Below are positions 9,453 to 18,331 of a stretch of 64,000 nt of DNA, in pieces. Each line of letters begins with the position of its first letter. Within the stretch, counting starts at the first letter, position 1. The stretch is from Thermococcus sp. 18S1 (GTDB lineage: Archaea; Methanobacteriota_B; Thermococci; Thermococcales; Thermococcaceae), in the NCBI RefSeq assembly GCF_012027645.1, contig NZ_SNUU01000001.1:124001-188000 (forward strand). Reading direction: 5' to 3'. Below the pieces are notes generated by a model that saw nothing but the letters and a program-made list of their open reading frames with translations, searched no databases and was not told the DNA's origin. The translations under genes were made by a program, and so were the position numbers.

Positions 9453-10408
9453 ACCTTCACCCCCAGGGCTTTTTCGAGTATCCTGTCCGCGGCAGAGTAC
9501 GGATCGATCTCGCGCCTCACAACCATTTCTATCAAAGACGAAATCTCTTCCTCGCCGAGCTTCTCCCCCACTATCCTCGATATCCTGCCCGAGACTATCG
9601 TCTTGACTTCCTCCTCGGCCCTGAACTGCCTCTTCCGCTCTATCTCCCCGCTCCTCTCAAGGAACTCCCTGTGCTCGTTGATCGCGCTCCAGAGGTCGCG
9701 TATTCCCCTCATGGTCGTCGCGACCGTCTCCACGATCCGCGGCCGCCAGCCCCGCCTCTCCCAGCGCTCCTTCTCCAGGTCGAGCATCATGTTGAGCTCG
9801 AAGTACGTGGCATCGGCCCCCTCCTTGTCGGCCTTGTTGATGACGAACACGTCGGCTATCTCCATGAGCCCCGCCTTTATCGCCTGTATGTCGTCGCCCA
9901 GGCCAGGAACCGTGACGAGAACCACCGTGTCGGCGGTCTTAACGATGTCGATCTCAATCTGGCCGACGCCGACGGTCTCCACAAAGATCACGTCGCAGCC
10001 GTAGGCATCGAGAACCTTGATGGCATCGGCCGTGGCCTTGGCGAGTCCCCCGAGGGAGCCGCGCGTCGCCATGCTCCTGATGAAGACACCCGGGTCGGTC
10101 GAATGCCTCTGCATCCTTATCCTGTCCCCGAGAAGGGCGCCGCCGGTGAAGGGCGAGGTGGGGTCTATCGCTATAACGCCGACGACCTTGCCCTCTTCCC
10201 TGGCAACCCTGATGAGCTTGTCGAGAAGGGTGGACTTTCCGGCTCCAGGCGGGCCGGTGATGCCGACGATGTAGGCGTTGCCCGTGTGGGGATAGATTTT
10301 TGAGATTATCTCCCTCGCCTTCTCCTCATCGTTTTCAACGAGGGTTATGAGGCGCGCAGTGGCGCGCTTGTCGCCGGTGAGCATCCTCTCTATGAGACCG
10401 TCTAACAT
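9449..10408 (-). CDS. meaB: Methylmalonyl-CoA mutase-associated GTPase MeaB
   Basis: 319 residues; a G3E-family GTPase that loads and protects adenosylcobalamin in methylmalonyl-CoA mutase (older name ArgK). Walker [13 protein letters not shown], switch region [18 protein letters not shown], Walker B region [14 protein letters not shown] and base-recognition motif [11 protein letters not shown] are all present. ATG at 10408 chosen because GTGGTGG lies just upstream. Its promoter TATA (CTTTATAATT, 10441-10450) and a palindromic operator at 10420-10432 lie between it and the B12-binding subunit gene, so it can be transcribed separately from that gene. Confidence 0.96.
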   Translation of the reverse strand: MLDGLIERMLTGDKRATARLITLVENDEEKAREIISKIYPHTGNAYIVGITGPPGAGKSTLLDKLIRVAREEGKVVGVIAIDPTSPFTGGALLGDRIRMQRHSTDPGVFIRSMATRGSLGGLAKATADAIKVLDAYGCDVIFVETVGVGQIEIDIVKTADTVVLVTVPGLGDDIQAIKAGLMEIADVFVINKADKEGADATYFELNMMLDLEKERWERRGWRPRIVETVATTMRGIRDLWSAINEHREFLERSGEIERKRQFRAEEEVKTIVSGRISRIVGEKLGEEEISSLIEMVVRREIDPYSAADRILEKALGVKV

Positions 10409-10419
10409 CGCCACCACTA

Positions 10420-10432
10420 GGACAAATTATCC
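10420..10432. promoter_or_regulatory. Palindromic operator at meaB start of transcription
   Basis: GGACAAATTATCC is a 13-bp near-palindrome of the form GGAYA-N3-TRTCC. It begins nine bases downstream of the minus-strand TATA of meaB, so it covers the expected transcription start, the position of a repressor site. The same core occurs upstream of both mutase subunit genes (10960-10972 and 48137-48149). The function is inferred from position and recurrence. Confidence 0.6.
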
Positions 10433-10455
10433 AGGTAAGAAATTATAAAGTTTGC

Positions 10456-10887
10456 TCAGTTCTCCCTGAATTTCTTCAGCTTCGGCACGTTCTCGTCTAT
10501 GAAGCCGATTATATCCTCAATCGGGCTGCCGGGGCCAAAAACCCTCGCCACGCCCATCTTCTCGAGCTGTTCGGCGTCGTCGGGCGGGATTATTCCACCG
10601 GCTATAACGAGAACGTCCTCGTTGATCTTCAGGCCGCGCTCTTCGAGGAGCTTGAGTATCTTCGGTATGAGAACCATGTGGGCGCCGGAGAGGATGCTTA
10701 TTCCAAGAACATCAACGTCCTCCTGAACAACGCTCTCGGCTATCTGCTCTGGGGTCTGCCTGATTCCAGTGTAGATGACCTCAAAACCGGCATCGCGCAG
10801 GGCCCTGGCAACGACCTTGGCCCCCCTGTCGTGACCGTCAAGTCCCGGCTTCGCAACGAGAACCCTAACCTTGGAGCGCTCGACCAT
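10456..10887 (-). CDS. Methylmalonyl-CoA mutase, B12-binding subunit
   Basis: 143 residues; the separate small subunit that carries the cobalamin cofactor. The B12 signature DxHxxG is seen in [18 protein letters not shown] (H is the lower cobalt ligand), followed by [14 protein letters not shown] and the GG motif [11 protein letters not shown] of the Rossmann-like fold. In archaea the mutase is split into this subunit and a catalytic subunit, here at 46375-48063. ATG at 10887 is chosen with GGTGGTGA before it. TATA-like TTTAAATA is at 10920-10927 and a 30-bp conserved element lies further upstream. Confidence 0.95.
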   Translation of the reverse strand: MVERSKVRVLVAKPGLDGHDRGAKVVARALRDAGFEVIYTGIRQTPEQIAESVVQEDVDVLGISILSGAHMVLIPKILKLLEERGLKINEDVLVIAGGIIPPDDAEQLEKMGVARVFGPGSPIEDIIGFIDENVPKLKKFREN

Positions 10888-10942
10888 TTTCACCACCGCC
10901 CCACTTTTGTTTCCCGCGGTATTTAAAGATTGTCAAAACTCA

Positions 10943-10972
10943 AGGTTAAGCTTTACGTTGGATATTTTGTCC
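10943..10972 (-). promoter_or_regulatory. Shared 30-bp element upstream of mutase B12 subunit
   Basis: This stretch matches 48120-48149 at 24 of 30 positions. Plus-strand landmarks are AGGTT at 10943-10947, GCTT, ACGTTGGATA, and the core GGATATTTTGTCC at 10960-10972. The core is 32 bases upstream of the TATA of the B12-binding subunit gene, against 33 bases at the large-subunit gene, a position suited to an activator. It is also close to the TATA (GGCTTTATAACG, about 10977-10988) of the divergent PHP gene, which might be affected too. Confidence 0.7.
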
Positions 10973-11008
10973 AGAAGGCTTTATAACGTCCCCGCGAGAG
11001 GATAGAGC

Positions 11009-11665
11009 ATGCTCAGGTTCCCCCACGACGCCCACACCCACACCACCTACTCGGACGGCAGGGGATCGATAGCCGACAGCGTGGCCGCGGCGGAGGCGAG
11101 GGGGCTGACTCTGCTCGGGATAACGGACCACGGCCACTACTTCGAACCCGGAACCCTCGGCCGCTACGTCAGGGAGGTCAGGTACTGGGGCGAGGACGCG
11201 GAGCTGACGATTCTGGCCGGGGTGGAGGGCAACATAACTCCTGGGGGCGTCGATGTCCCGGACTTCATGGCGGAGAAGCTCGACTACGTGATAGCGAGCG
11301 TCCACGAGTGGCTAGAGAGGCCGGAGGAATACGTGGAACTGGTGAAGCTCGCCCTCGAAGACGACAACGTTGACATCATCGGCCACTTCGGGGCCAGCTT
11401 CCCCTACATCGGCTTCCCGTCCGCCAACGAGCTGGAGGAAATACTCGAGCTGGCGGAGGCTGGGGGCAAGGCCTTTGAGATAAGCTCCCGCTACCGGGTA
11501 CCGGACATCGACTTCATCCGTGAGTGCATAAGGCGCGGGATAAAGCTCACCTTCGCGAGCGATGCCCACTCCCCTGGGGAGGTGGGCGGCGTTTCCTGGA
11601 GCGAGAGAGTATTCAGGAAGGCGGGTGGAACGAGGGAGGACCTCCTGTTCGGGGAGTTCCTGTGA
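11009..11665 (+). CDS. PHP-domain phosphoesterase
   Basis: 218 residues. The polymerase/histidinol phosphatase metal motifs are seen: FPHDAHTHTTYSDGRGS (HxH) at the start, GITDHGHYFE (DH), GVEGNI, a later VDIIGHFG and FASDAHSPGEVG near the C-terminus. Such proteins are trinuclear-metal phosphoesterases; substrates vary (histidinol phosphate, nucleotides), and none is evident here. No histidine-biosynthesis gene is nearby. The start is the first ATG after a TATA (about 10980). It ends 28 bases before the decayed end of the CRISPR array. Confidence 0.85.
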   Translation: MLRFPHDAHTHTTYSDGRGSIADSVAAAEARGLTLLGITDHGHYFEPGTLGRYVREVRYWGEDAELTILAGVEGNITPGGVDVPDFMAEKLDYVIASVHEWLERPEEYVELVKLALEDDNVDIIGHFGASFPYIGFPSANELEEILELAEAGGKAFEISSRYRVPDIDFIRECIRRGIKLTFASDAHSPGEVGGVSWSERVFRKAGGTREDLLFGEFL

Positions 11666-11693
11666 GTAGCAAATCTTCTTGATGTTTCCCGGT

Positions 11694-11724
11694 CTTTCGA
11701 TTCTCCTGGGGGTCGTATTGCAAC
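11694..11724 (-). repeat. Decayed terminal CRISPR repeat
   Basis: A 31-base copy of the array repeat with one inserted base and about five substitutions (it reads CTTTCGATTCTCC... then GTCGTATTGCAAC). It is separated from the first intact repeat by a normal 37-base spacer. Decay marks the leader-distal, oldest end of the array. Confidence 0.85.
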
Positions 11725-11761
11725 TCAAGAGCGCGGACGCGGAGAAGCGACCAGTCCCTCA

Positions 11762-14700
11762 CTTTCAATTCTCCCAGAGTCTTATTGCAACACTCACGAG
11801 ACTTTGAAGTTTCGCTTCCAAATCTCTCTTTCAATTCTCCTAGAGTCTTATTGCAACTCAAGCACACCACTAAGGTCGAACCAGCCGCCCGTGTCCTTTC
11901 AATTCTCCTAGAGTCTTATTGCAACATTCTCAAGCTCCAAAGCATCAACAACCTCACCCTTGCTTTCAATTCTCCTAGAGTCTTATTGCAACGGTAACAA
12001 TCGCGGTGGTTATCGCCGTGATTCCCGCTTTCAATTCTCCTAGAGTCTTATTGCAACCGAGAAGGCAAAGGAGATTGGCCTTAAGCTGGGCACCCTTTCA
12101 ATTCTCCTAGAGTCTTATTGCAACGAACTGCATTGCAGCCCGCATCGCCCTCGCGACCCTCCTTTCAATTCTCCTAGAGTCTTATTGCAACCGGGACCAT
12201 AAGGCCCCGACACACCCACACAAAAAAACTTTCAATTCTCCTAGAGTCTTATTGCAACCAAGCCCTAAGAGCCTCTGCACGAGTTCGGTTTCCTGCTTTC
12301 AATTCTCCTAGAGTCTTATTGCAACCCTTCACGCCCTGGACCCTGCGCAGCTGAATCTTCAGCTTTCAATTCTCCTAGAGTCTTATTGCAACGGCCCTCG
12401 CGAAGGTCTCCGCGCTTGTTGTTATCATGCTTTCAATTCTCCCAGAGTCTTATTGCAACGTGGACCAGAGTCCAATGCAATGTAATGAAGGTCTCTTGTC
12501 TTTCAATTCTCCCAGAGTCTTATTGCAACATAAAGAAGAGCCGCCGGCAGGCCAGCCTCGTAAAGCTTTCAATTCTCCCAGAGTCTTATTGCAACTTGTC
12601 ATACCCCCTCCAACATCTGATTTTAACATTTTTACGACTTTCAATTCTCCCAGAGTCTTATTGCAACTGGGAATAGTGCCCGAACACCCGTGGGAGTACG
12701 GGACTTTCAATTCTCCCAGAGTCTTATTGCAACTTGAATGGCGGGAGATTTACGCCGACGAACAAAGCGAAGCTTTCAATTCTCCCAGAGTCTTATTGCA
12801 ACAATCAGTCCCTCGATGGTGTTGCCTTCTTGCTCAGTCCTTTCAATTCTCCCAGAGTCTTATTGCAACTCCTGACGACTTCATAACCACGTTGGGCTGC
12901 GTAGTCCCTTTCAATTCTCCCAGAGTCTTATTGCAACTTTGGTGAGCCCGCTCTTCATCTCGACGGTGAAAGACCTTTCAATTCTCCCAGAGTCTTATTG
13001 CAACTTTAGAGCTTCTGTAAATATGTGTAACGTCAGACAATGTCTTTCAATTCTCCCAGAGTCTTATTGCAACCCCATAGCGGCGGCTTTTTCATAGGGG
13101 TCTATGAAAACTTTCAATTCTCCCAGAGTCTTATTGCAACGTGTATTATAAGGGCCATACTCTGACGTGAGAAGTGGCTTTCAATTCTCCCAGAGTCTTA
13201 TTGCAACTGGACAACCGCTTTTGCAAATCTAGCCGGGGCCTCTTCCTTTCAATTCTCCCAGAGTCTTATTGCAACGCTCAAGGAACAGGGCATCCGCTAC
13301 CTCGACCTTTACCTCCTTTCAATTCTCCCAGAGTCTTATTGCAACCTACACGGTGCAGAGCTTCATGGAAGAAGCGCGCGAACCTTTCAATTCTCCCAGA
13401 GTCTTATTGCAACGATACTCGCGAGTAGTGGGTCCTTCCCGTCGGTCTCCTTTCAATTCTCCCAGAGTCTTATTGCAACTAATTTACTCCCCTCTACGAC
13501 GGGGACCTTATCCCTCTTTCAATTCTCCCAGAGTCTTATTGCAACCCGAGAGTATCCTCGATTTTCGTCTCGACCTCCTCGACTTTCAATTCTCCCAGAG
13601 TCTTATTGCAACGTTTACTATCATAGTAAACGATTGATAGGTTTAATACTTTCAATTCTCCCAGAGTCTTATTGCAACCTGGGTCTGAGTTTCAACCTGC
13701 ACGTCAAGAGTACCCCTTTCAATTCTCCCAGAGTCTTATTGCAACGGCTGGTATGTTGATAATACTACTTTGGCGATCCGCGCTTTCAATTCTCCCAGAG
13801 TCTTATTGCAACGTTCCATCTGTTCATCCGTGAGTACTACTCTGGTATTCTTTCAATTCTCCCAGAGTCTTATTGCAACATGGCGTTGGCGTGGGTGTTG
13901 ATAGGAGCTATGGCTCTTTCAATTCTCCCAGAGTCTTATTGCAACAAAGGACCATGAGGACAGGACGGACATCACTCCAACGACTTTCAATTCTCCCAGA
14001 GTCTTATTGCAACACAGTTACTCCAGCCACTCTCGTTGCCTCGGCCCTCGCTTTCAATTCTCCCAGAGTCTTATTGCAACTCGGCCCTGGCAGGTACAGC
14101 GGCGACTACTCCTCAACCTTTCAATTCTCCCAGAGTCTTATTGCAACTTAGTTATCAGCACCGACCCCCCCATCATAGAAAACAACTTTCAATTCTCCCA
14201 GAGTCTTATTGCAACATCCCGACAAAGACGACCTCTCAGGACCTCAAAAGCACTTTCAATTCTCCCAGAGTCTTATTGCAACGCGTTATAATCCTCGGGG
14301 CGGGCGACGGCATCAATCCTTTCAATTCTCCCAGAGTCTTATTGCAACTGAAAGCCCGTCGATTATCATGCCGAACAGGCTACCGCTTTCAATTCTCCCA
14401 GAGTCTTATTGCAACTGACGGCAGGATAACGCAGGAGTTTATCACCATTACGCCTTTCAATTCTCCCAGAGTCTTATTGCAACGTTGAACCGGATGTTGT
14501 CCAGCGGTCTAATATTGTCCCTTTCAATTCTCCCAGAGTCTTATTGCAACGTACGCCCTTTTGACTGCCTTAAACTTAAAACTAACTTTCAATTCTCCCA
14601 GAGTCTTATTGCAACGGCTATTAGCTCATACGTCCAGGCCTCGACGGTGAACTTTCAATTCTCCCAGAGTCTTATTGCAACGATTCACTGGGGCCAGTTA

Positions 14701-14883
14701 GAACCCCACGTTTACTTTGCTTTCAATTCTCCCAGAGTCTTATTGCAACGGTTATGACTGCACCGCGAGGAGGAGATGAAAGAAAAGCTTTCAATTCTCC
14801 CAGAGTCTTATTGCAACGCGGTGAGCGTTACGGATAGCGTGGAGCTACTCAAACTTTCAATTCTCCCAGAGTCTTATTGCAAC
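11762..14883 (-). CRISPR. CRISPR array, 47 repeats, no cas genes in window
   Basis: Forty-seven 30-base repeats with 46 spacers of 35-42 bases, mostly 36-38. On the plus strand each repeat begins CTTTCAATTCTCC and ends AGAGTCTTATTGCAAC; the functional strand is therefore minus, starting GTTGCAATAAGAC and ending AATTGAAAG, which gives the usual Thermococcales 5' handle. Repeats at 11828-12392 (nine copies) carry T at position 14 (CCTAG), while the first (11762) and all from 12430 on carry C (CCCAG). Leader and newest spacers are at the right end. The repeat class matches type I-A/I-B and III systems of Thermococcales; effector genes must lie elsewhere. Confidence 0.98.
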
Positions 14884-15338
14884 AGGCGGGAATTTCCCCC
14901 GCTTTGCCCAGTAAAGCTTTGAGGAACTTCCGATATTTAAGCATTTCTGGAAGTCCCCGTTAGGAGAACAGCGACAGGCGCTCAATTCTGGCAACTAGGT
15001 GAGCCCGTTGAGCTATCGGGCGGATGAAACGGCTGCAATTCTCGGGCGAACAAAGATGTGCATGAGATTTCCCCGGACTTCAAAGGGCTCGGAATTTAAA
15101 ACAGGCTGAGAAACCCTCCATAGACTGGAAAAGACTCGCTTATGGTGGAAATATCCATGTTCCCGCCCCCGTGTCGCCGGTATTTCAATCTTCGAAAAAT
15201 TTTCGTTATAGTGACTTGGCATAACAGTAACATGTGGGCACAGTTTCTGGCCTCAAATAATCACCTTCCAGAGAGTGGGGAAAAGGGCTTTTCAAAATTC
15301 CGGGAGTTATGGCAGAGAAAACTTAGAACGGCGAAACC
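14884..15338 (-). promoter_or_regulatory. CRISPR leader and intergenic region
   Basis: A 455-base gene-free stretch next to the newest repeat. On the minus strand CTTAAATATCG at about 14931-14941 is a good TATA box that would start the pre-crRNA some 20-30 bases before the first repeat. Two partial echoes of the repeat occur further into the leader (CTCAATTCTGGCAAC at 14981-14995 and GCAATTCTCGGGCG at about 15035-15048); they may be decayed repeats or integration signals. A 13-bp palindrome CGAAAAATTTTCG lies at 15193-15205. I see no convincing gene; small open frames here have poor composition. Confidence 0.7.
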
Positions 15339-15899
15339 TCAGCGTGATAGGACCTCAAACCCGAGCTCCCTCAACTTCCAGATTATCTCAATGGGGAACC
15401 CGACGACGTTGTAGTAGTCCCCGCGGATCCACTCGACGAAGAGGCCCGCCTTCCCCTGTATGCCGTAGGCCCCGGCCTTGTCCATCGGCTCGCCTGTGTC
15501 GATGTACGCCCAGATGATGTCGTCGTCCAGCTCGCGGAACTTGACCTCCGTAACGGCAACCCCCGAAATCTCCCGGCTCTCGTGGATTATGCAGTAGCCC
15601 GTCGTGACCCTGTGGACCCTCCCGCTGAGGAGCCGGAGCATCTCAAAGGCCTCCTCCCTGCTCCCGGGTTTGCCGAGGATGTGGCCGTCTATGCTGACGA
15701 CGGTGTCGGCGCCGATGACGGTTCCACCCACGCGGTCGTGCACTTCCCTGGCCTTCCTCCTCGCCAGCTCGAGCGCGTACTCGGCGGGGTTTTCTATGCT
15801 GCACTCCTCGCTCGCATTGCTCGGAATAACCTCAAACTCCCGTATGAACCTGGCGAGTATCTCCCGCCGCCTCGGTGAAGCCGATGCCAGAACCAGCAT
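15339..15899 (-). CDS. maf: Maf-like nucleotide pyrophosphatase
   Basis: 186 residues; hydrolyses non-canonical or selected nucleoside triphosphates to monophosphates. The N-terminus LVLASASPRRREIL is the Maf signature, followed by SNASEE, ADTVVSIDGHILGKPG and the later GAYGIQGKAGLFVEWIRGDYYNVVGFP, which is the conserved end of the family. A TATA-like TTTTTTAACC lies about 25 bases before the ATG. Flanked by the CRISPR leader on one side and small membrane proteins on the other. Confidence 0.94.
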   Translation of the reverse strand: MLVLASASPRRREILARFIREFEVIPSNASEECSIENPAEYALELARRKAREVHDRVGGTVIGADTVVSIDGHILGKPGSREEAFEMLRLLSGRVHRVTTGYCIIHESREISGVAVTEVKFRELDDDIIWAYIDTGEPMDKAGAYGIQGKAGLFVEWIRGDYYNVVGFPIEIIWKLRELGFEVLSR

Positions 15900-15943
15900 G
15901 ATATCCCCTTCCGGAAAGGGTTAAAAAATCTTGCGAGACGGGT

Positions 15944-16168
15944 TCACTCCATCCCCTCAGCCTTTCTCTCCAGCGCCTTTATCTCGCGCCGCAGTTCCCG
16001 CATCTCCGACTTCAACCCCGCAAGTTCATCCGCTATTCCCAGGATCGTCCATCCGACTGCGGCGAGGATCAGAATTACCATCAGGGTGAAGAACCATCCC
16101 ATGGGATACACCAGTGCGAGGATTGAAAGGACGATTATGACAAACCCGCGGGTGGAGATATCAGCCAT
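15944..16168 (-). CDS. Small membrane protein with C-terminal coiled coil
   Basis: 74 residues: two adjacent hydrophobic helices (about 8-45, GFVIIVLSILALVYPMGWFF and LMVILILAAVGWTIL) followed by a charged heptad-like helix (ELAGLKSEMRELRREIKALERKAEG). Its ATG lies inside the end of the preceding gene (8-base overlap), so the two small proteins are co-translated. The same helix-pair plus coiled-coil plan in both suggests they interact. Family not recognised. Confidence 0.75.
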   Translation of the reverse strand: MADISTRGFVIIVLSILALVYPMGWFFTLMVILILAAVGWTILGIADELAGLKSEMRELRREIKALERKAEGME

Positions 16169-16394
16169 CGATGGGGCCCTCCCGGCCTTTTAAGGATTCC
16201 AGCTCCGCCCTCAGGGATTCGAGCTTCTCGTTGAGCTCCCTCCTCATCTCCCCCATCTTCCAGACGACGGTGCCGAAGGCGATGATGAGGAGACCAAGCC
16301 CCAGGGCACGGCCCTCGGTTATCAGAATACCCGCCAGCCCGAGGGCGCTCAAAACGGCACCGAGCGTTTCAAGGGGGTCGTACCTCTCCCCCAC
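16161..16394 (-). CDS. Small membrane protein with C-terminal coiled coil
   Basis: 77 residues with two hydrophobic stretches (LGAVLSALGLAGILITEG and LGLGLLIIAFGTVVWKMG) and a C-terminal coiled coil (MRRELNEKLESLRAELESLKG). GTG start at 16394 is supported by GGTGGT upstream. It is the first gene of a two-gene operon with 15944-16168 and sits behind a TATA box enclosed by a perfect inverted repeat (16419-16442). Function unknown; the two proteins probably form a membrane complex (inference). Confidence 0.72.
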   Translation of the reverse strand: MGERYDPLETLGAVLSALGLAGILITEGRALGLGLLIIAFGTVVWKMGEMRRELNEKLESLRAELESLKGREGPIDG

Positions 16395-16418
16395 TTCTTA
16401 CCACCGTGGAAAAGAAGA

Positions 16419-16442
16419 GAGCAAACTATAAAAAGTTTGCTC
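16419..16442 (-). promoter_or_regulatory. Inverted repeat enclosing a TATA box
   Basis: GAGCAAACT and its exact reverse complement AGTTTGCTC (9 bp each) flank ATAAAA. On the minus strand the centre reads CTTTTTATAG, a TATA box about 35 bases before the GTG start at 16394. The right arm overlaps the stop codon of the PIN-ATPase gene. It may be an operator on the TATA box or a terminator hairpin of the upstream gene; there is no T-run after it, which favours the operator. Confidence 0.55.
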
Positions 16443-18249
16443 ATGCGGTCGCCCAGATGGGTATGCCCGCCTCAAGGAGCCTCTTGAGTTCCTTGCCTAT
16501 GGGCGTGCTCTTGCTGACCTTCACGAGTCCTTTCTTGCTCGGTGTGGCCGTGAAGACGTACTGCTCGCCGCCGTAGAACTTGAGCGGCCTCTTCGCGTAG
16601 TCCGGCGAGACACGGAGGACGATGGTTTTCTTCTTCTCCTCGATTTCCACGGGGAGCTTCTCCTTGGGCTTCTCCGCCTCGCGCTCGGCGAAGCTCTTGA
16701 CATCGATGCTTATTCCTATCCTCTTCTCCAGCTCGGTGATTCTCTTGCCCTTCTTACCGATTATCGCGGGGATGTCGAACTCGTCCGCGTAGACCACGGC
16801 CTTGTGGGGACTGACTATCTCGACCTCCGCATAGACATCGGGCAGGAACTTCTTTATCTCCTGCTTGAGCCTCTTCTCCGCGAGTTTTAGTGCCGGGGCC
16901 TTCTCCTCCTTTTTCACCGGGACGACGCTTATCTCCTCGCCGTAGGTGTATATCTCGTACTCGAGCTCGCCGGTCTCAAAGTCGCGAACCTCGATGACGG
17001 GCCTTGCGAGGTCTTCCTCCCTCATGCCGCTCGGCACCTTGACTAGGTACTCCAGCGTGAGAACCTTCGCGACCCTGCCTGCCTTGATGAAGAGTACCGT
17101 ATCGACTATCTGGGGAATCATTCCCAGCTCGACCCTTCCGATGAACCTCTGGACGGCGTCTATCGGCTTCGTCGCGTGCACAACTCCGACCATGCCCACT
17201 CCCGCGAGCCTGAGGTCGGCGTAGATCTTAAAGTCGCTCGTCTTCCTCATCTCGTCGAATATCGTGTAGTCCGGCCTGACGAGGAGCAGTATGTCGCCGG
17301 TCAGCTCCATCCTGCCGTTCAGGGCCGTGTACTGGGTGATTTCCTCGCCCACCTGGAGGTCGCGGGGCTTTTCCATGGTCTTCACTATCTTGCCCATTCC
17401 CGCGTACCATTCCGCCAGGGCCTGGGCAAAGGTCGTCTTACCCTCACCCGGCGCTCCCGCTATGAGTATGCCCTCCGCCTTGTCCGCCAGCCTCTCCAGG
17501 AGCTTTTCACTGAGCTCGTACTCCTCGATGCTCAGCTTCCTGACGGGTCTGACTGCCGTTATCTCTATCCTGTCCGCAAAGGGAGGCTTGGCGATGACTA
17601 TCCTGTAGTTGCGGAGCTGGACGACGGTGGCGCCCGGCTCGTCGAGCTCTATGAAGCTCTCGGGGTCGCGCCTGGCCCTCTCCACTATGTCGTCCGCTAT
17701 CTCCTCAAGCTCTCCATCGCTCAGAACCTCATCGCGGACGGGCACGAGCCTCCATTCTCCTGGCCGTCCCTTCTTTGCGAACGGCCTCATTCCGCCCTTG
17801 AGGTGAACGCTCATGGTGGTCTCGTCGAAGAAGTCCTCGAGGCGGTGCCGCACCTCCTTCTTCGCGGTCAGATAGACCACGTCTATGCCCTTGGCGATGG
17901 CCACGTCCCTCTGAACCCTGTCGCCCGTGATGAGCGTCGCTCCGAGGGCCTGCGCGGCCTCACGAACCATGCTGTCGATCTCGCCGGACTTTGCCTTCCG
18001 TATCTGCCAGAGCTCGGGCCTCTCGCCGTAGAACTCGAGGAGGATTCTGTCGCTGTCCGCCATCTCGCGGAGCTTTTTGAGTTCCTCGAGACCCACGTGG
18101 CCTATGGCCTTTCCCTCGTTGGCCTGGTGCTCTATCTCGGCGATGACGGCTTCGGGGATGACAACCTTGACCTTCTCGCCAAGCGACGAAAGGAACTGCG
18201 TGAGCCTGCCATCGACGATAACGCTCGTATCTGCAACGAATACCTTCAT
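16441..18249 (-). CDS. PIN domain-ATPase-KH protein (PilT/VapC-like ATPase)
   Basis: 602 residues. N-terminal PIN nuclease-like domain (VFVADTSVIVDGRLTQ, later EIDSMVREAAQALGATLITGDRVQRDVA), a central secretion-ATPase-like RecA domain with Walker A GAPGEGKTTFAQ and Walker B-like YTIFDEMRKTSDF, and a C-terminal KH RNA-binding motif AIIGKKGKRITELEKRIGI. The combination is conserved in archaea and is usually annotated as a PilT-family ATPase; the PIN and KH domains point to RNA rather than pili. ATG at 18249 is chosen with GGGGTGGG upstream. Divergent from the MinD-like gene. Confidence 0.93.
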   Translation of the reverse strand: MKVFVADTSVIVDGRLTQFLSSLGEKVKVVIPEAVIAEIEHQANEGKAIGHVGLEELKKLREMADSDRILLEFYGERPELWQIRKAKSGEIDSMVREAAQALGATLITGDRVQRDVAIAKGIDVVYLTAKKEVRHRLEDFFDETTMSVHLKGGMRPFAKKGRPGEWRLVPVRDEVLSDGELEEIADDIVERARRDPESFIELDEPGATVVQLRNYRIVIAKPPFADRIEITAVRPVRKLSIEEYELSEKLLERLADKAEGILIAGAPGEGKTTFAQALAEWYAGMGKIVKTMEKPRDLQVGEEITQYTALNGRMELTGDILLLVRPDYTIFDEMRKTSDFKIYADLRLAGVGMVGVVHATKPIDAVQRFIGRVELGMIPQIVDTVLFIKAGRVAKVLTLEYLVKVPSGMREEDLARPVIEVRDFETGELEYEIYTYGEEISVVPVKKEEKAPALKLAEKRLKQEIKKFLPDVYAEVEIVSPHKAVVYADEFDIPAIIGKKGKRITELEKRIGISIDVKSFAEREAEKPKEKLPVEIEEKKKTIVLRVSPDYAKRPLKFYGGEQYVFTATPSKKGLVKVSKSTPIGKELKRLLEAGIPIWATA

Positions 18250-18331
18250 CTCTCCCACCCCTTTTCTCTCTCAACGGCCTCTGCGGCTAAAGGTTCATAA
18301 AGGTTTAGCCGAAAATAGAATGGGTGGGACG

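Noticed and set aside
10447-10458. AAGTTTGCTC shared with the inverted repeat at 16419-16442
   Set aside because: Both overlap a TGA stop and a TATA box, so shared letters are explained by those signals; the second arm is missing at 10.4 kb.
12386-14757. Repeating open frames in the CRISPR array with FNSPRVLLQ or LSILPESYCN repeats
   Set aside because: They come from translating the 30-base repeat, so the periodic peptide is not a repeat protein.
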